Below are positions 43,575 through 50,904 of a stretch of DNA of 64,000 bases, piece after piece; position 1 is the first letter of the stretch, and each line of letters opens with the position of its first letter. The notes below the pieces were generated by a model. The model worked only from the letters and a program-made list of their open reading frames with translations. It had not been told where the DNA came from and made no database searches. Both the position numbers and the translations under genes were made by a program. Origin of the DNA: Trinickia violacea. Its GTDB lineage: Bacteria; Pseudomonadota; Gammaproteobacteria; Burkholderiales; Burkholderiaceae. The stretch spans positions 434,001-498,000 of the forward strand of contig NZ_CP040078.1 in the NCBI RefSeq assembly GCF_005280735.1, written 5' to 3'.

Positions 43575-44069
43575 ATGGAGCGACCCGATTTCATCCGGCA
43601 CTGGACCGAACTCGAGGGTGAAGACAACAAGCACTATCCGGGCGATACGGAGCTACAGGGCATCGGCGCGCCGCTTGCGGCCAAGCTCGGGCTGACGCGC
43701 ATCGGCATTCACCACGTGCGGCTCTTGCCTGGGCGACGCACGTCGTACCCGCATGCGGAAAGCGCTGAGGAAGAGTTCGCGTTCGTGCTCGAAGGCACGC
43801 CGGACGTATGGATCGACGGCCATCTGCATCGCCTCGCGCCCGGCGATTCGGTCGCGTTTCCGGCGGGCACCGGCATTTGCCACACCTTCCTCAACAACAC
43901 GGATCAAGAGGCCCGGCTGATGGTGATCGGCGAAAGGCCGAAGGACGAAAACCGCATCCGCTATCCGATGAACGAAGCGTATGAGGCGACGCGCGAGGAT
44001 CGCTGGGTGGATTGGCCGGCGCGTCCGCTTGGGCCGCACGACGGCAAGCCGGCGCGCAAGGGGTCATGA
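43575..44069 (+). CDS. Cupin-domain protein
   Basis: 164 aa with a single cupin_2 barrel. Motif 1 is LLPGRRTSYPHAESAEEEFAFVLEG and motif 2 is LAPGDSVAFPAGTGICHTFLNNT. Histidine and glutamate metal ligands are present in both motifs, so a metal-dependent role is possible. The N-terminus (MERPDFIRHWTELEGEDNKHYPG) is shared with cupins annotated as transcriptional-regulator-like, without a DNA-binding domain. AGGAGG precedes the ATG at 43575. Confidence 0.8.
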   Translation: MERPDFIRHWTELEGEDNKHYPGDTELQGIGAPLAAKLGLTRIGIHHVRLLPGRRTSYPHAESAEEEFAFVLEGTPDVWIDGHLHRLAPGDSVAFPAGTGICHTFLNNTDQEARLMVIGERPKDENRIRYPMNEAYEATREDRWVDWPARPLGPHDGKPARKGS

Positions 44070-44088
44070 CGGCGCGTCGATAAAACGA

Positions 44089-44117
44089 CGCCGGGCGTTC
44101 ATCGAGAACGCCCGGCG
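44089..44117. terminator. GC-rich hairpin between convergent genes
   Basis: A 12-bp perfect stem CGCCGGGCGTTC around ATCGA sits between the cupin gene (+) and the DUF4148-like gene (-). There is no T-run, so it is at best a rho-assisted terminator. Confidence 0.5.
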
Positions 44118-44166
44118 GTACACCACGGTGTTGCCAAGCGCGGCGGGGCCGCGCTTGTTGCGGCAA

Positions 44167-44439
44167 TTAATGCTGGCCGAAGTAGATCGAGTTCGGGCCC
44201 GTCGCTTGAGTACGGACGCCCGATTGCGACGACGCATCCTTCACACCGCCGTAGGCGACGTTGGCGCCGTTGTCACGTTGTTCGGCTGCGAGGGTTTGCG
44301 CGCTTTGGCCGCGTTGCGAAGACGGTGCGCCGTCTTGCGGCTTGTAGAACGGTGCCGGACCATAGCCGCTCGCGAAAGCGGGGGCAGCGATCGAGGCGGA
44401 AACGGCGACGAGCAGAGCGGCGAGCAGTTTGGTCTTCAT
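44167..44439 (-). CDS. DUF4148-like small exported protein
   Basis: 90 aa. The signal peptide MKTKLLAALLVAVSASIAAPAFA is followed by a short disordered mature part rich in Gln/Ser/Gly, ending TGPNSIYFGQH. It resembles the small periplasmic DUF4148 proteins abundant in Burkholderiaceae; none has a known function. I start at the ATG at 44439, which has GGAG upstream, rather than four codons earlier. Confidence 0.7.
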   Translation of the reverse strand: MKTKLLAALLVAVSASIAAPAFASGYGPAPFYKPQDGAPSSQRGQSAQTLAAEQRDNGANVAYGGVKDASSQSGVRTQATGPNSIYFGQH

Positions 44440-44690
44440 GAGGGACTCCAATGATCATTAACATTTCAGTTTCGGGAAGACGTTGTTGACCTGGCAAGGA
44501 GGTGTCCGCAACGTCGATGGGAGGCAGTGTATACCCACACTATCAAACTATTGTATCGATAGCTGGAAATGACTTTTAGGCAGATTCGAATAATCGTGTG
44601 AGCCCCGCCAGACGGGGCTCTCAGGTTCGCCGGACGTCCGTCGGCGGCGCTAAAAACGGGGGCAAATAAGCGTTCTGGACGGAGGTGCCC

Positions 44691-46196
44691 ATGCACATCG
44701 GCAGACCGATTTCCCGATTTCTTGCACTGGCCGGCTGGTTGACGTGCGCGCTGTACGGCACCGTATACGCGCAGGGCGCCGACGCCGTTCTCGGCTATCA
44801 CCGCTCCGATGACCGCAGCGGCCAATACGTCGTGCCCGGCCTGACGTGGGAAAGCGCAGCGCGCCTGCACCGCGACGCGGGTTTCGACGGCAGGGTCGAC
44901 GGCCATGTCTACGCCCAGCCCCTCTACTGGCACCCGCCCGGCTCCGCGAACGGGCTCTTGATCGTCGCGACGGAGGCGAACGTCGTCTACGCGCTCGACG
45001 CCGTGACCGGCCGCCCTCTCTGGCGCACGGCGCTCGGCACGCCGGCGCCGCGTTCCGCCTTGCCGTGCGGGAACATCGATCCGCTCGGCATCACGGGGAC
45101 GCCGGTCATCGATCCGGCGAGCGGCGCGCTGTATCTCGACGCGCTGGTCGTCCGCCCGAATGGACTCGCGCATCTCGTGTACGGGTTGTCGTTACGGGAC
45201 GGATCGATGCTGCCGGGCTGGCCGGTCGACGTCGCTGCGGGCCTCCAGGCGCACGGCTCGTCGTTTGCCACTGACGTGCAGAACCAGCGCGGCGCGCTGA
45301 TGCTCGCCGATGGCCGGCTCTTCGTGCCCTACGGCGGCCATTGGGGCGATTGCGGGGACTATCACGGCTGGGTGGTTGGCCTGCGGCTCGACCAGCCCGG
45401 CGTGTTCGGCGCCTGGCGCACGCGCGCGAGCAAGGGCGGCATCTGGGCGCCGGGCGGCATCGCCGCGGCCGATGGTGCGCTCTTCGTCTCGACCGGCAAC
45501 ACCGAGGGCGCCTCGACGTGGGGCGACGGCGAAGCCGTCATCCGGCTCGCACCCGATCTGCACCGGTCCGCAAACCCGCGCGATGCGTTCGCACCGCGCG
45601 ACTGGTTCGAACTCGACGACCGCGATCTCGACCTCGGCGGCGCGAACCCCATGCCGGTCGAGCTGCACGGCCGACGGTTGATCGTCGCGCTGGGCAAGGA
45701 CGGCAAGGCGTATCTGCTCGACCGCGACAACCTCGGCGGCATTGGCGGCGCGCTCGATGTCGCCCACGTCGCGAGCCGGCCGATCCGTACCGGGCCGGCG
45801 TCCTATCCCGCGCAGGACGGCGTGTTCGTCGTGTTCCAAGGCGAGGGCGCCGCGTGCCCGGGCGGCGCGAGAACGGACGGCCTGGTCGCGCTCAATGTCG
45901 GCGCGGCGGCTCGCGGCGGCATGAGCACCGCATGGTGCGCGGAGGTGGATGGCGCCGGCAGCCCGATCACGACGACCAGCGACGGCAGCGCCGACCGCAT
46001 CGTGTGGATGGCGGGCGCGGAGGGCGACAACCGCCTGCATGGTTTTCGCGCGGACAACGGTCAGCCGGTGTTCGGCGGCGGTGGCGCGGACGAACGCATG
46101 CCGGGGCTGCGGCATTTCGTGACCGCGGTGGCGGCGGGGCGACGGCTTTATGTGGCGGGGGACGGGAGGGTTTACGCGTTTAGCGTGGGGCCGTAG
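44691..46196 (+). CDS. Secreted PQQ-type beta-propeller protein
   Basis: 501 aa. The signal peptide ends ALYGTVYAQG. The mature protein has repeated propeller blades (LLIVATEANVVYALDAVTGRPLWRTALG, LFVSTGNTEGASTWGDGEAVIRL, LIVALGKDGKAYLLDRDNLGG, RRLYVAGDGRVYAFSVG), similar to PQQ-binding or BamB-like repeats. The full ligand set of a quinoprotein dehydrogenase was not identified, so binding rather than catalysis is possible. GGAGG lies five bases before the ATG at 44691. The 251-bp region upstream carries a divergent promoter with an AT-rich core. Confidence 0.75.
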   Translation: MHIGRPISRFLALAGWLTCALYGTVYAQGADAVLGYHRSDDRSGQYVVPGLTWESAARLHRDAGFDGRVDGHVYAQPLYWHPPGSANGLLIVATEANVVYALDAVTGRPLWRTALGTPAPRSALPCGNIDPLGITGTPVIDPASGALYLDALVVRPNGLAHLVYGLSLRDGSMLPGWPVDVAAGLQAHGSSFATDVQNQRGALMLADGRLFVPYGGHWGDCGDYHGWVVGLRLDQPGVFGAWRTRASKGGIWAPGGIAAADGALFVSTGNTEGASTWGDGEAVIRLAPDLHRSANPRDAFAPRDWFELDDRDLDLGGANPMPVELHGRRLIVALGKDGKAYLLDRDNLGGIGGALDVAHVASRPIRTGPASYPAQDGVFVVFQGEGAACPGGARTDGLVALNVGAAARGGMSTAWCAEVDGAGSPITTTSDGSADRIVWMAGAEGDNRLHGFRADNGQPVFGGGGADERMPGLRHFVTAVAAGRRLYVAGDGRVYAFSVGP

Positions 46197-46278
46197 ATCG
46201 ATCCCGCCATCGATGGCTCGCCTATAGACGGGCCTTAGACCTGCTTTCCACGTATTTCCGCGCGACGCCTACGGCGAA

Positions 46279-46698
46279 CTACGCGGCCTGTGGCTTCGCG
46301 GCGTGGGCCAACGCTTCCAGTGCCGCCCTTGCCAAAAATCCGCTACGCGTTTCGTGACGGCCTTCGACGTAGGCGTCGATCCTGCGCAGAACAAACCGCG
46401 GGATGCTGATATTGATGCGCTCGGGCTTTGAATCGAGCTTCGATAAATCGACGTCGACGAGTGCCCAAACTACGCCCGCAAATTCGGGCTTTCCTGCCAA
46501 TTCCTCGACCGTCGAGCACGTGAACCCGACGTCTTCGCCGAGTTCCAGCAAGGTCGAAACGTGGCCGACTATTGCTTCCTTTGCATTCCTGATTGCATCG
46601 TCGAGCGTATCGCCCCACGAATGGCAACCGGGGATATCGGGAACGATGACGCCGTAGACGCTTCCTTCGTCTCGATGGATGGCGATCGGGAAATCCAT
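46279..46698 (-). CDS. hicB: HicB-family antitoxin
   Basis: 139 aa. The N-terminal HicB partial RNase H-like fold is DFPIAIHRDEGSVYGVIVPDIPGCHSWGDTLDDAIRNAKEAIVGHV. The C-terminal ribbon-helix-helix (RINISIPRFVLRRIDAYVEGRHETRSGFLARAALEAL) gives DNA binding and autoregulation. It neutralises the HicA toxin encoded 54 bp upstream in the same transcript. Confidence 0.9.
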   Translation of the reverse strand: MDFPIAIHRDEGSVYGVIVPDIPGCHSWGDTLDDAIRNAKEAIVGHVSTLLELGEDVGFTCSTVEELAGKPEFAGVVWALVDVDLSKLDSKPERINISIPRFVLRRIDAYVEGRHETRSGFLARAALEALAHAAKPQAA

Positions 46699-46752
46699 GA
46701 CCAGACCTCTGCTCCTTGTTGGTCTCAAATCGCGCATTGCGAATACGGACGA

Positions 46753-46935
46753 TCAGTTGAGACCGGCTGCTTTCAAAATGCTCTTGACGGTGCCGACAGG
46801 CAGATCTTTCTTGGGGTGCGGAACCGTCACCAAACCGCGTCTGCCGGCGTGTTTGAAGTGATGATGGCTACCGGTCACCCTCACCCGTTTCCAGCCGTCG
46901 TCCTCGAGCATGCGGATGAGTTTCGATGAATTCAT
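46753..46935 (-). CDS. hicA: HicA-family mRNA interferase toxin
   Basis: 60 aa, a double-stranded-RNA-binding-like fold. MNSSKLIRMLEDDGWKRVRVTGSHHHFKHAGRRGLVTVPHPKKDLPVGTVKSILKAAG contains the catalytic histidine in GSHHHF. It cleaves mRNA under stress when HicB is degraded. The ATG at 46935 gives the standard HicA length; an extension to 46989 adds unrelated residues. The toxin-first order is the common one. Confidence 0.9.
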   Translation of the reverse strand: MNSSKLIRMLEDDGWKRVRVTGSHHHFKHAGRRGLVTVPHPKKDLPVGTVKSILKAAGLN

Positions 46936-47365
46936 CGGGCATCCGCGTGTGTCATGTGTATTTTTACACACTTGTTGCGAGGTATGCAATGGGTGTGTGT
47001 ATTTTTGTGTGTTCCTCGGAGGTCGGGCATTGTCTTGTGTTGCATCGCGTACTCGCTATTCCTGAAAAGGCACTCGTTCACGAGAGAGCCTAGAGGAGCC
47101 TGGCCTAATCGAGCACGTCGTCCCGATGGCATAGGACGGCAGCCTGACATCCAAAGGTGAGTCTTTTCGGGAGCCTCCGTCGGGTCCGCAAACCACGTCG
47201 ATGTTGGTGTCGCCCGTGAGCTTGCGCCTCTTGCGCCTCCGGTTCGCATCGGAACCGTCTCGGCCTTGCCGAATCGGCAGAATGTCCGGTCGTATGGCGC
47301 GCTGCCCGTGAATTGCCGTGTGCCGGCGCGCCATCGAACGAACCCGCCCGGCGAGGAGGAGAGCG
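46936..47365. other. Intergenic region with a dispersed iteron
   Basis: 430 bp. AT-rich DNA with TGTGTATTTTTACACA-like repeats near 46950-47010 should carry the hicAB promoter and operator. A GGTGAGTCTTTTCGGGA iteron (47156-47172) lies in the middle. Open frames at 47056-47596 on the minus strand are not credible. Confidence 0.5.
47156..47172 (-). repeat. Dispersed iteron, most distant copy seen
   Basis: GGTGAGTCTTTTCGGGA, preceded by AAA, inverse to the origin array and about 35 kb from it. Confidence 0.8.
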
Positions 47366-47539
47366 ATGACGAATAGAGTGTCCCAGCGTCCGCCGGATGC
47401 CGCCGCGTTCGATCGTTCCGGCGACAGCGCCGAAACGCCGGAGTCCGCCAAGTCCACCGCGCCCCGCGCGCGTCAGCGCCTGGGGCTCAAGCAGGTGAGC
47501 GCACAACGCGAGCTGAGTGCGTTGCCGGCGCGGCAGTGA
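47366..47539 (+). CDS. Possible 57-aa protein of unknown function
   Basis: The ATG at 47366 has a very strong AGGAGGAGAG site upstream. The product (MTNRVSQRPPDAAAFDRSGD, then Ala/Ser/Arg-rich) looks disordered and basic, with no membrane segment. It converges on the large effector gene. It could be a small secreted or chaperone-like protein; no family is recognised. Confidence 0.45.
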   Translation: MTNRVSQRPPDAAAFDRSGDSAETPESAKSTAPRARQRLGLKQVSAQRELSALPARQ

Positions 47540-47549
47540 GCGGACGGCT

Positions 47550-50500
47550 TCATTGATCGAGACGCTCCGCCAACGCAAACGGCACACTCTCCGCAAACAA
47601 CTCGCGATCCCCCGTCGCGCTCGTCTGCGCGTTGAGCTGCAGCGCGAAGTTGATGCCGGGGCTGTGCGTGGTCGTCGTGCGTTCCTTGACCTTCAGCTCG
47701 ACCGGCATCCACGAGCCCGCGTCGTTCAGAATGCGGTCGATCCTGCCGTCGATCTGCGCGCGCTCGGCGCTCGCGCCCTGCGCGGGCAGCTGCGCCGCCA
47801 TCGCCGAGAGCGCGTCGATCTGCTTGGCCGCGCTCTTCTTCATGCGGTAGCGATGGAAGTACGTCTGGTTCGGCCGCCGGTTCGCCTTCACGTCGCCGAG
47901 GTGCTTGTCGAGCCGCTCCGCCGCGAGCAGGCGCGCATCCTTCTGCAGCGGCCACGGCTGGTTGCTGAGCGTCGCCTGCTGACGCTCGGCGCGCTGCTCG
48001 TCGAGCACCTGCTGCGAGAAGAGGTCGATCCATTGCTCGCGGCTCGCATCGACCGCGTGCGTGTACGTTTCGGCGCTCGTGTACTCGGTATCGAACAAGC
48101 ACGCTCGATGGGCGAGCGTGTTGCCTTCGCGGATGAGCGTCACTTTCGCGAGGCGGCTGTCGTCCTTGAACGTCGCCGTCACGGAAGGCGCATCGAGCGA
48201 CGTCACGCCGACGCCCACCGACGAATCATGCGACCCGACCGATTCCGTGAAGCTGGCCGTGCCGCTCGCACGTCCGAGCAGACGCGAGCCTGCGCCCACG
48301 CGATGCTGCTCGACGCGCAGCCGGCCGCTCTTGTCGTCGGAATCGAGCGTTTGCTTCGCGGTCTTCTCGTAGCCGATGCCGATGTTGAAGCCCGCGCGAA
48401 CCGGCGAGCTGGCCGTCGGCACGAGCGCCGAGACGCCCGCGTCGGCCGATACGCCGCGCTTCACCGTGCGCTGGACGCTGTCGGTCCAGCTGATCGACAC
48501 GTCGGGGTCGTCGAAGTAGCGATCGGCGAGGCGGTTCCAGGTGTCGCGCGAGGTGCCGGTGTGCGCCTGCGTGGACTCGTCGAAGACGTGGTCGATGATG
48601 CCTTCGAGCTTGGTGCGCATCGCGGCGTCGTCGTAGCCGGTGCCGTTCTGGTTCACGCGGCGCGCGACGCGCAGCGACACGCCGCTCGGCTCCGAGCGCT
48701 CCTGCGAATGCAGCACGGCCTGCGTCGTGACGCCGGCGCGCAGCTTGGTCAAGCCGACGTCGAAGTCGTAGCCGACCAGCACGCCGGCGCCCGCGTGGAG
48801 CACATGGGTCTTCGCGGTACCGACGAACATCTCTACGCCGTGCGTGCCGCGGCTCAGTTCGACGACGGCCTCACGAGTCTTCGACGCGCGCACGTCGATG
48901 CGGGGCGCGATCGGCACGGCGCCCATGTGCAGCACCTTCGACAGATTCGCCGACAAACCGCGCGTGCTGAAGCCGACGCGCGTGCCGTCGGCGAGCCGCA
49001 GCCGCGAGCTCGATTGCAAGTCGTGCGCGACCTCCTTCAACGACTGGCGCACGGTGTCGACATCGTTGGCCTGCCCCTTGACGGGCTCGGGCCGCGCCCG
49101 TTGCTTCAGCGCATTGACCTGCGTCCAGAACGGCGAATCCGCGGGCACCTTGGCGACCTTGCCCCACGACGCGAGCCGCTCGAGATCGAACGACTGCTTG
49201 GCGATCGATTTGAACGGCTTGCTCTTGGCGAGCGTGTGCGGATCGGTCTGCGCCCAGCGCGCGGTCTGCTCGCGCATCCGCTGCAGCGTGGCCGGCGAGC
49301 CGACGTCGCGCGCCTCCGTCTGATCGCAGAGCTGCTGTGCGCGCTGCGCGATGGCCTGCAGGTGCTCGGGCTCGAGCTTGCCGTTCGGGAAGCCGCCGGT
49401 CTCCAGCCACACGTGCATCGCCGCGAGTTCCGCCACGGACTGCTCGGGACGCGCATGCGACAGCGCTGCCGCCGGCCGCATCTCGGGACGTTCGAGGAGC
49501 GGCGGCAGTGCGTCGCGCATCGCCTGCTCGAGCGCGGCTTTCTCGCTGCCGATCGTCTTGCGCGGCACGCCTTGCGTGCCGTAGCGCAGCGCCGAGAGCG
49601 GCGAGCGCTCTTTGCCGAACAGGCGCGGCAGGAACGATTTCCAGCGGCTCTCGCCGACGCGGTTGATCGTCTTCGCCGAGAACTTGTTCAAACGCTCGCG
49701 GGCGAGCGAGAGTTCGGTGCCGCGTCCGTCTTCGCGGAAGTTCTGGCGCCACGCGAAGAACGCGCCTCGCTGGTCGGGCGTCAGCGCGTTGCGGCCGTGC
49801 GTCGTGAGCGTCGCGGCGGCGTGGTACGCCTGCCAGGCGAGCGGCGCTTGGGTCAAGGACGTGCCGGGCGGCGGATCATGGCGCGCGGCGACCGCGGCCG
49901 GCGACGGATCGGGACGCGCACCGTGACCAACCGGCGCGGGATCGAGCGCGTCGGCGGTTTGCAGCATCATCTGCCGCGACAGCCGCACCGACGCGCTCTC
50001 GTTCGACGGCTGCCCGTGGTTGCGCAGATGCTCGAGCGCGTCGTAGCCGGCGTCGGTGCGGGCAAGCGTGCGGGCGACGAGCCACGCGTGCACGTCGACG
50101 GGCGAGTTCGAGCGTGCCGTGTCCATATGCGCGAAGTCGAGGTGTTCGAGCGCGTCGAGCACCTGGGTCGCTTCGTGCGCGTTGCCGACGTTCGCCGCAT
50201 GCAACGCCTGCCCGATCAGTGCGCCGCGCGTGGTCGGCGGCGAGCCGGCTTGTGCGCCGAGCGCGGCGAGGCGTTGCGAGAGCGCAGCGGCGGCGGCCGC
50301 AGTGTTGGGCGTGTCGGGGAACCGATGGGCGACGTAGTCGGCGAGCGCCGTGTCGCCGCTCATCGCGTCGAGCGGGACGTGGGGCGTGACTTGGGTCGCC
50401 GTCGGCGCGGCGGTCTTGTCCGCTTCGGTGCTCGTGCGCGCGGTCTTCGAGAGCGCCGCGCGCGCCTCCTTCTCGGTCTTCCTGAGCGGCGTCGCGGCAA

Positions 50501-50810
50501 CCGTCGATGTCTCGACGGGCTTCGCTTCATAGCGCTCGCCGCCCGCTTTGAAATCGGCCGGCGCGAACGGCTTGCCGTGCAGGCTCGATTGCGACACCGC
50601 CGTGCTCACGTCGAACTTGCGAGTGCGCAAGCGCTCGCCGGTGCGGGACATCGCATTCGACAAGCGTCCGAGCGCCGTCTGTTCGACGAGCGGTCCGGTA
50701 GGCTGCGGGGCCGCCGGCTGGGGCGTCGTGTTGTGCGTCGCGGGGTGCTGCGGGTCGGGTTGCGTCGTGGGAACGATCCCGTGATTCGGTACGGCGTGGA
50801 TATCCGACAT
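47550..50810 (-). CDS. Large putative type III effector, AWR (RipA)-like
   Basis: About 1086 aa with no signal peptide and no membrane segment. The N-terminal 180 residues are rich in Pro/Ser/Thr/Ala, as in type III secretion signals. The tripeptide AWR occurs at about 353-355 in QRGAFFAWRQNFREDG, followed by RLNKFSAKTINR. Ralstonia RipA/AWR effectors have similar length and are named for this tripeptide, but I cannot align them here. The second half is beta-rich with repeated V-G/A-G strands. A PIP/hrpII box with a matched -10 lies upstream. The ATG at 50810 fits that promoter; a TTG at 50825 is possible. Confidence 0.65.
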   Translation of the reverse strand: MSDIHAVPNHGIVPTTQPDPQHPATHNTTPQPAAPQPTGPLVEQTALGRLSNAMSRTGERLRTRKFDVSTAVSQSSLHGKPFAPADFKAGGERYEAKPVETSTVAATPLRKTEKEARAALSKTARTSTEADKTAAPTATQVTPHVPLDAMSGDTALADYVAHRFPDTPNTAAAAAALSQRLAALGAQAGSPPTTRGALIGQALHAANVGNAHEATQVLDALEHLDFAHMDTARSNSPVDVHAWLVARTLARTDAGYDALEHLRNHGQPSNESASVRLSRQMMLQTADALDPAPVGHGARPDPSPAAVAARHDPPPGTSLTQAPLAWQAYHAAATLTTHGRNALTPDQRGAFFAWRQNFREDGRGTELSLARERLNKFSAKTINRVGESRWKSFLPRLFGKERSPLSALRYGTQGVPRKTIGSEKAALEQAMRDALPPLLERPEMRPAAALSHARPEQSVAELAAMHVWLETGGFPNGKLEPEHLQAIAQRAQQLCDQTEARDVGSPATLQRMREQTARWAQTDPHTLAKSKPFKSIAKQSFDLERLASWGKVAKVPADSPFWTQVNALKQRARPEPVKGQANDVDTVRQSLKEVAHDLQSSSRLRLADGTRVGFSTRGLSANLSKVLHMGAVPIAPRIDVRASKTREAVVELSRGTHGVEMFVGTAKTHVLHAGAGVLVGYDFDVGLTKLRAGVTTQAVLHSQERSEPSGVSLRVARRVNQNGTGYDDAAMRTKLEGIIDHVFDESTQAHTGTSRDTWNRLADRYFDDPDVSISWTDSVQRTVKRGVSADAGVSALVPTASSPVRAGFNIGIGYEKTAKQTLDSDDKSGRLRVEQHRVGAGSRLLGRASGTASFTESVGSHDSSVGVGVTSLDAPSVTATFKDDSRLAKVTLIREGNTLAHRACLFDTEYTSAETYTHAVDASREQWIDLFSQQVLDEQRAERQQATLSNQPWPLQKDARLLAAERLDKHLGDVKANRRPNQTYFHRYRMKKSAAKQIDALSAMAAQLPAQGASAERAQIDGRIDRILNDAGSWMPVELKVKERTTTTHSPGINFALQLNAQTSATGDRELFAESVPFALAERLDQ

Positions 50811-50843
50811 GGCGTGGGGATTCAACGAGCGGCAGTTGAGTCC

Positions 50844-50904
50844 ACGGTAAAAACCGAATGTGACACCTCAACGCGTCGGGCGAAGCGAAGTCAGCGAGCG
50901 CGAA
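50844..50904 (-). promoter_or_regulatory. PIP/hrpII-box promoter of the large effector
   Basis: On the minus strand TTCGC-N15-TTCGC spans 50904-50880, followed after 30 bp by TACCGT (50849-50844), fitting the PIP-N30-32-YANNNT rule for HrpX/HrpB-activated genes. The box overlaps the last codons of the upstream regulator gene. It lies 35-95 bp before the effector ATG. Confidence 0.65.

Noticed and set aside
50855..50884. TTCG pair at 50884 and 50855 as the PIP box
   Set aside because: The spacing is 22 bp, not 16. The pair at 50904 and 50884 has the right spacing and a -10 at the right distance.
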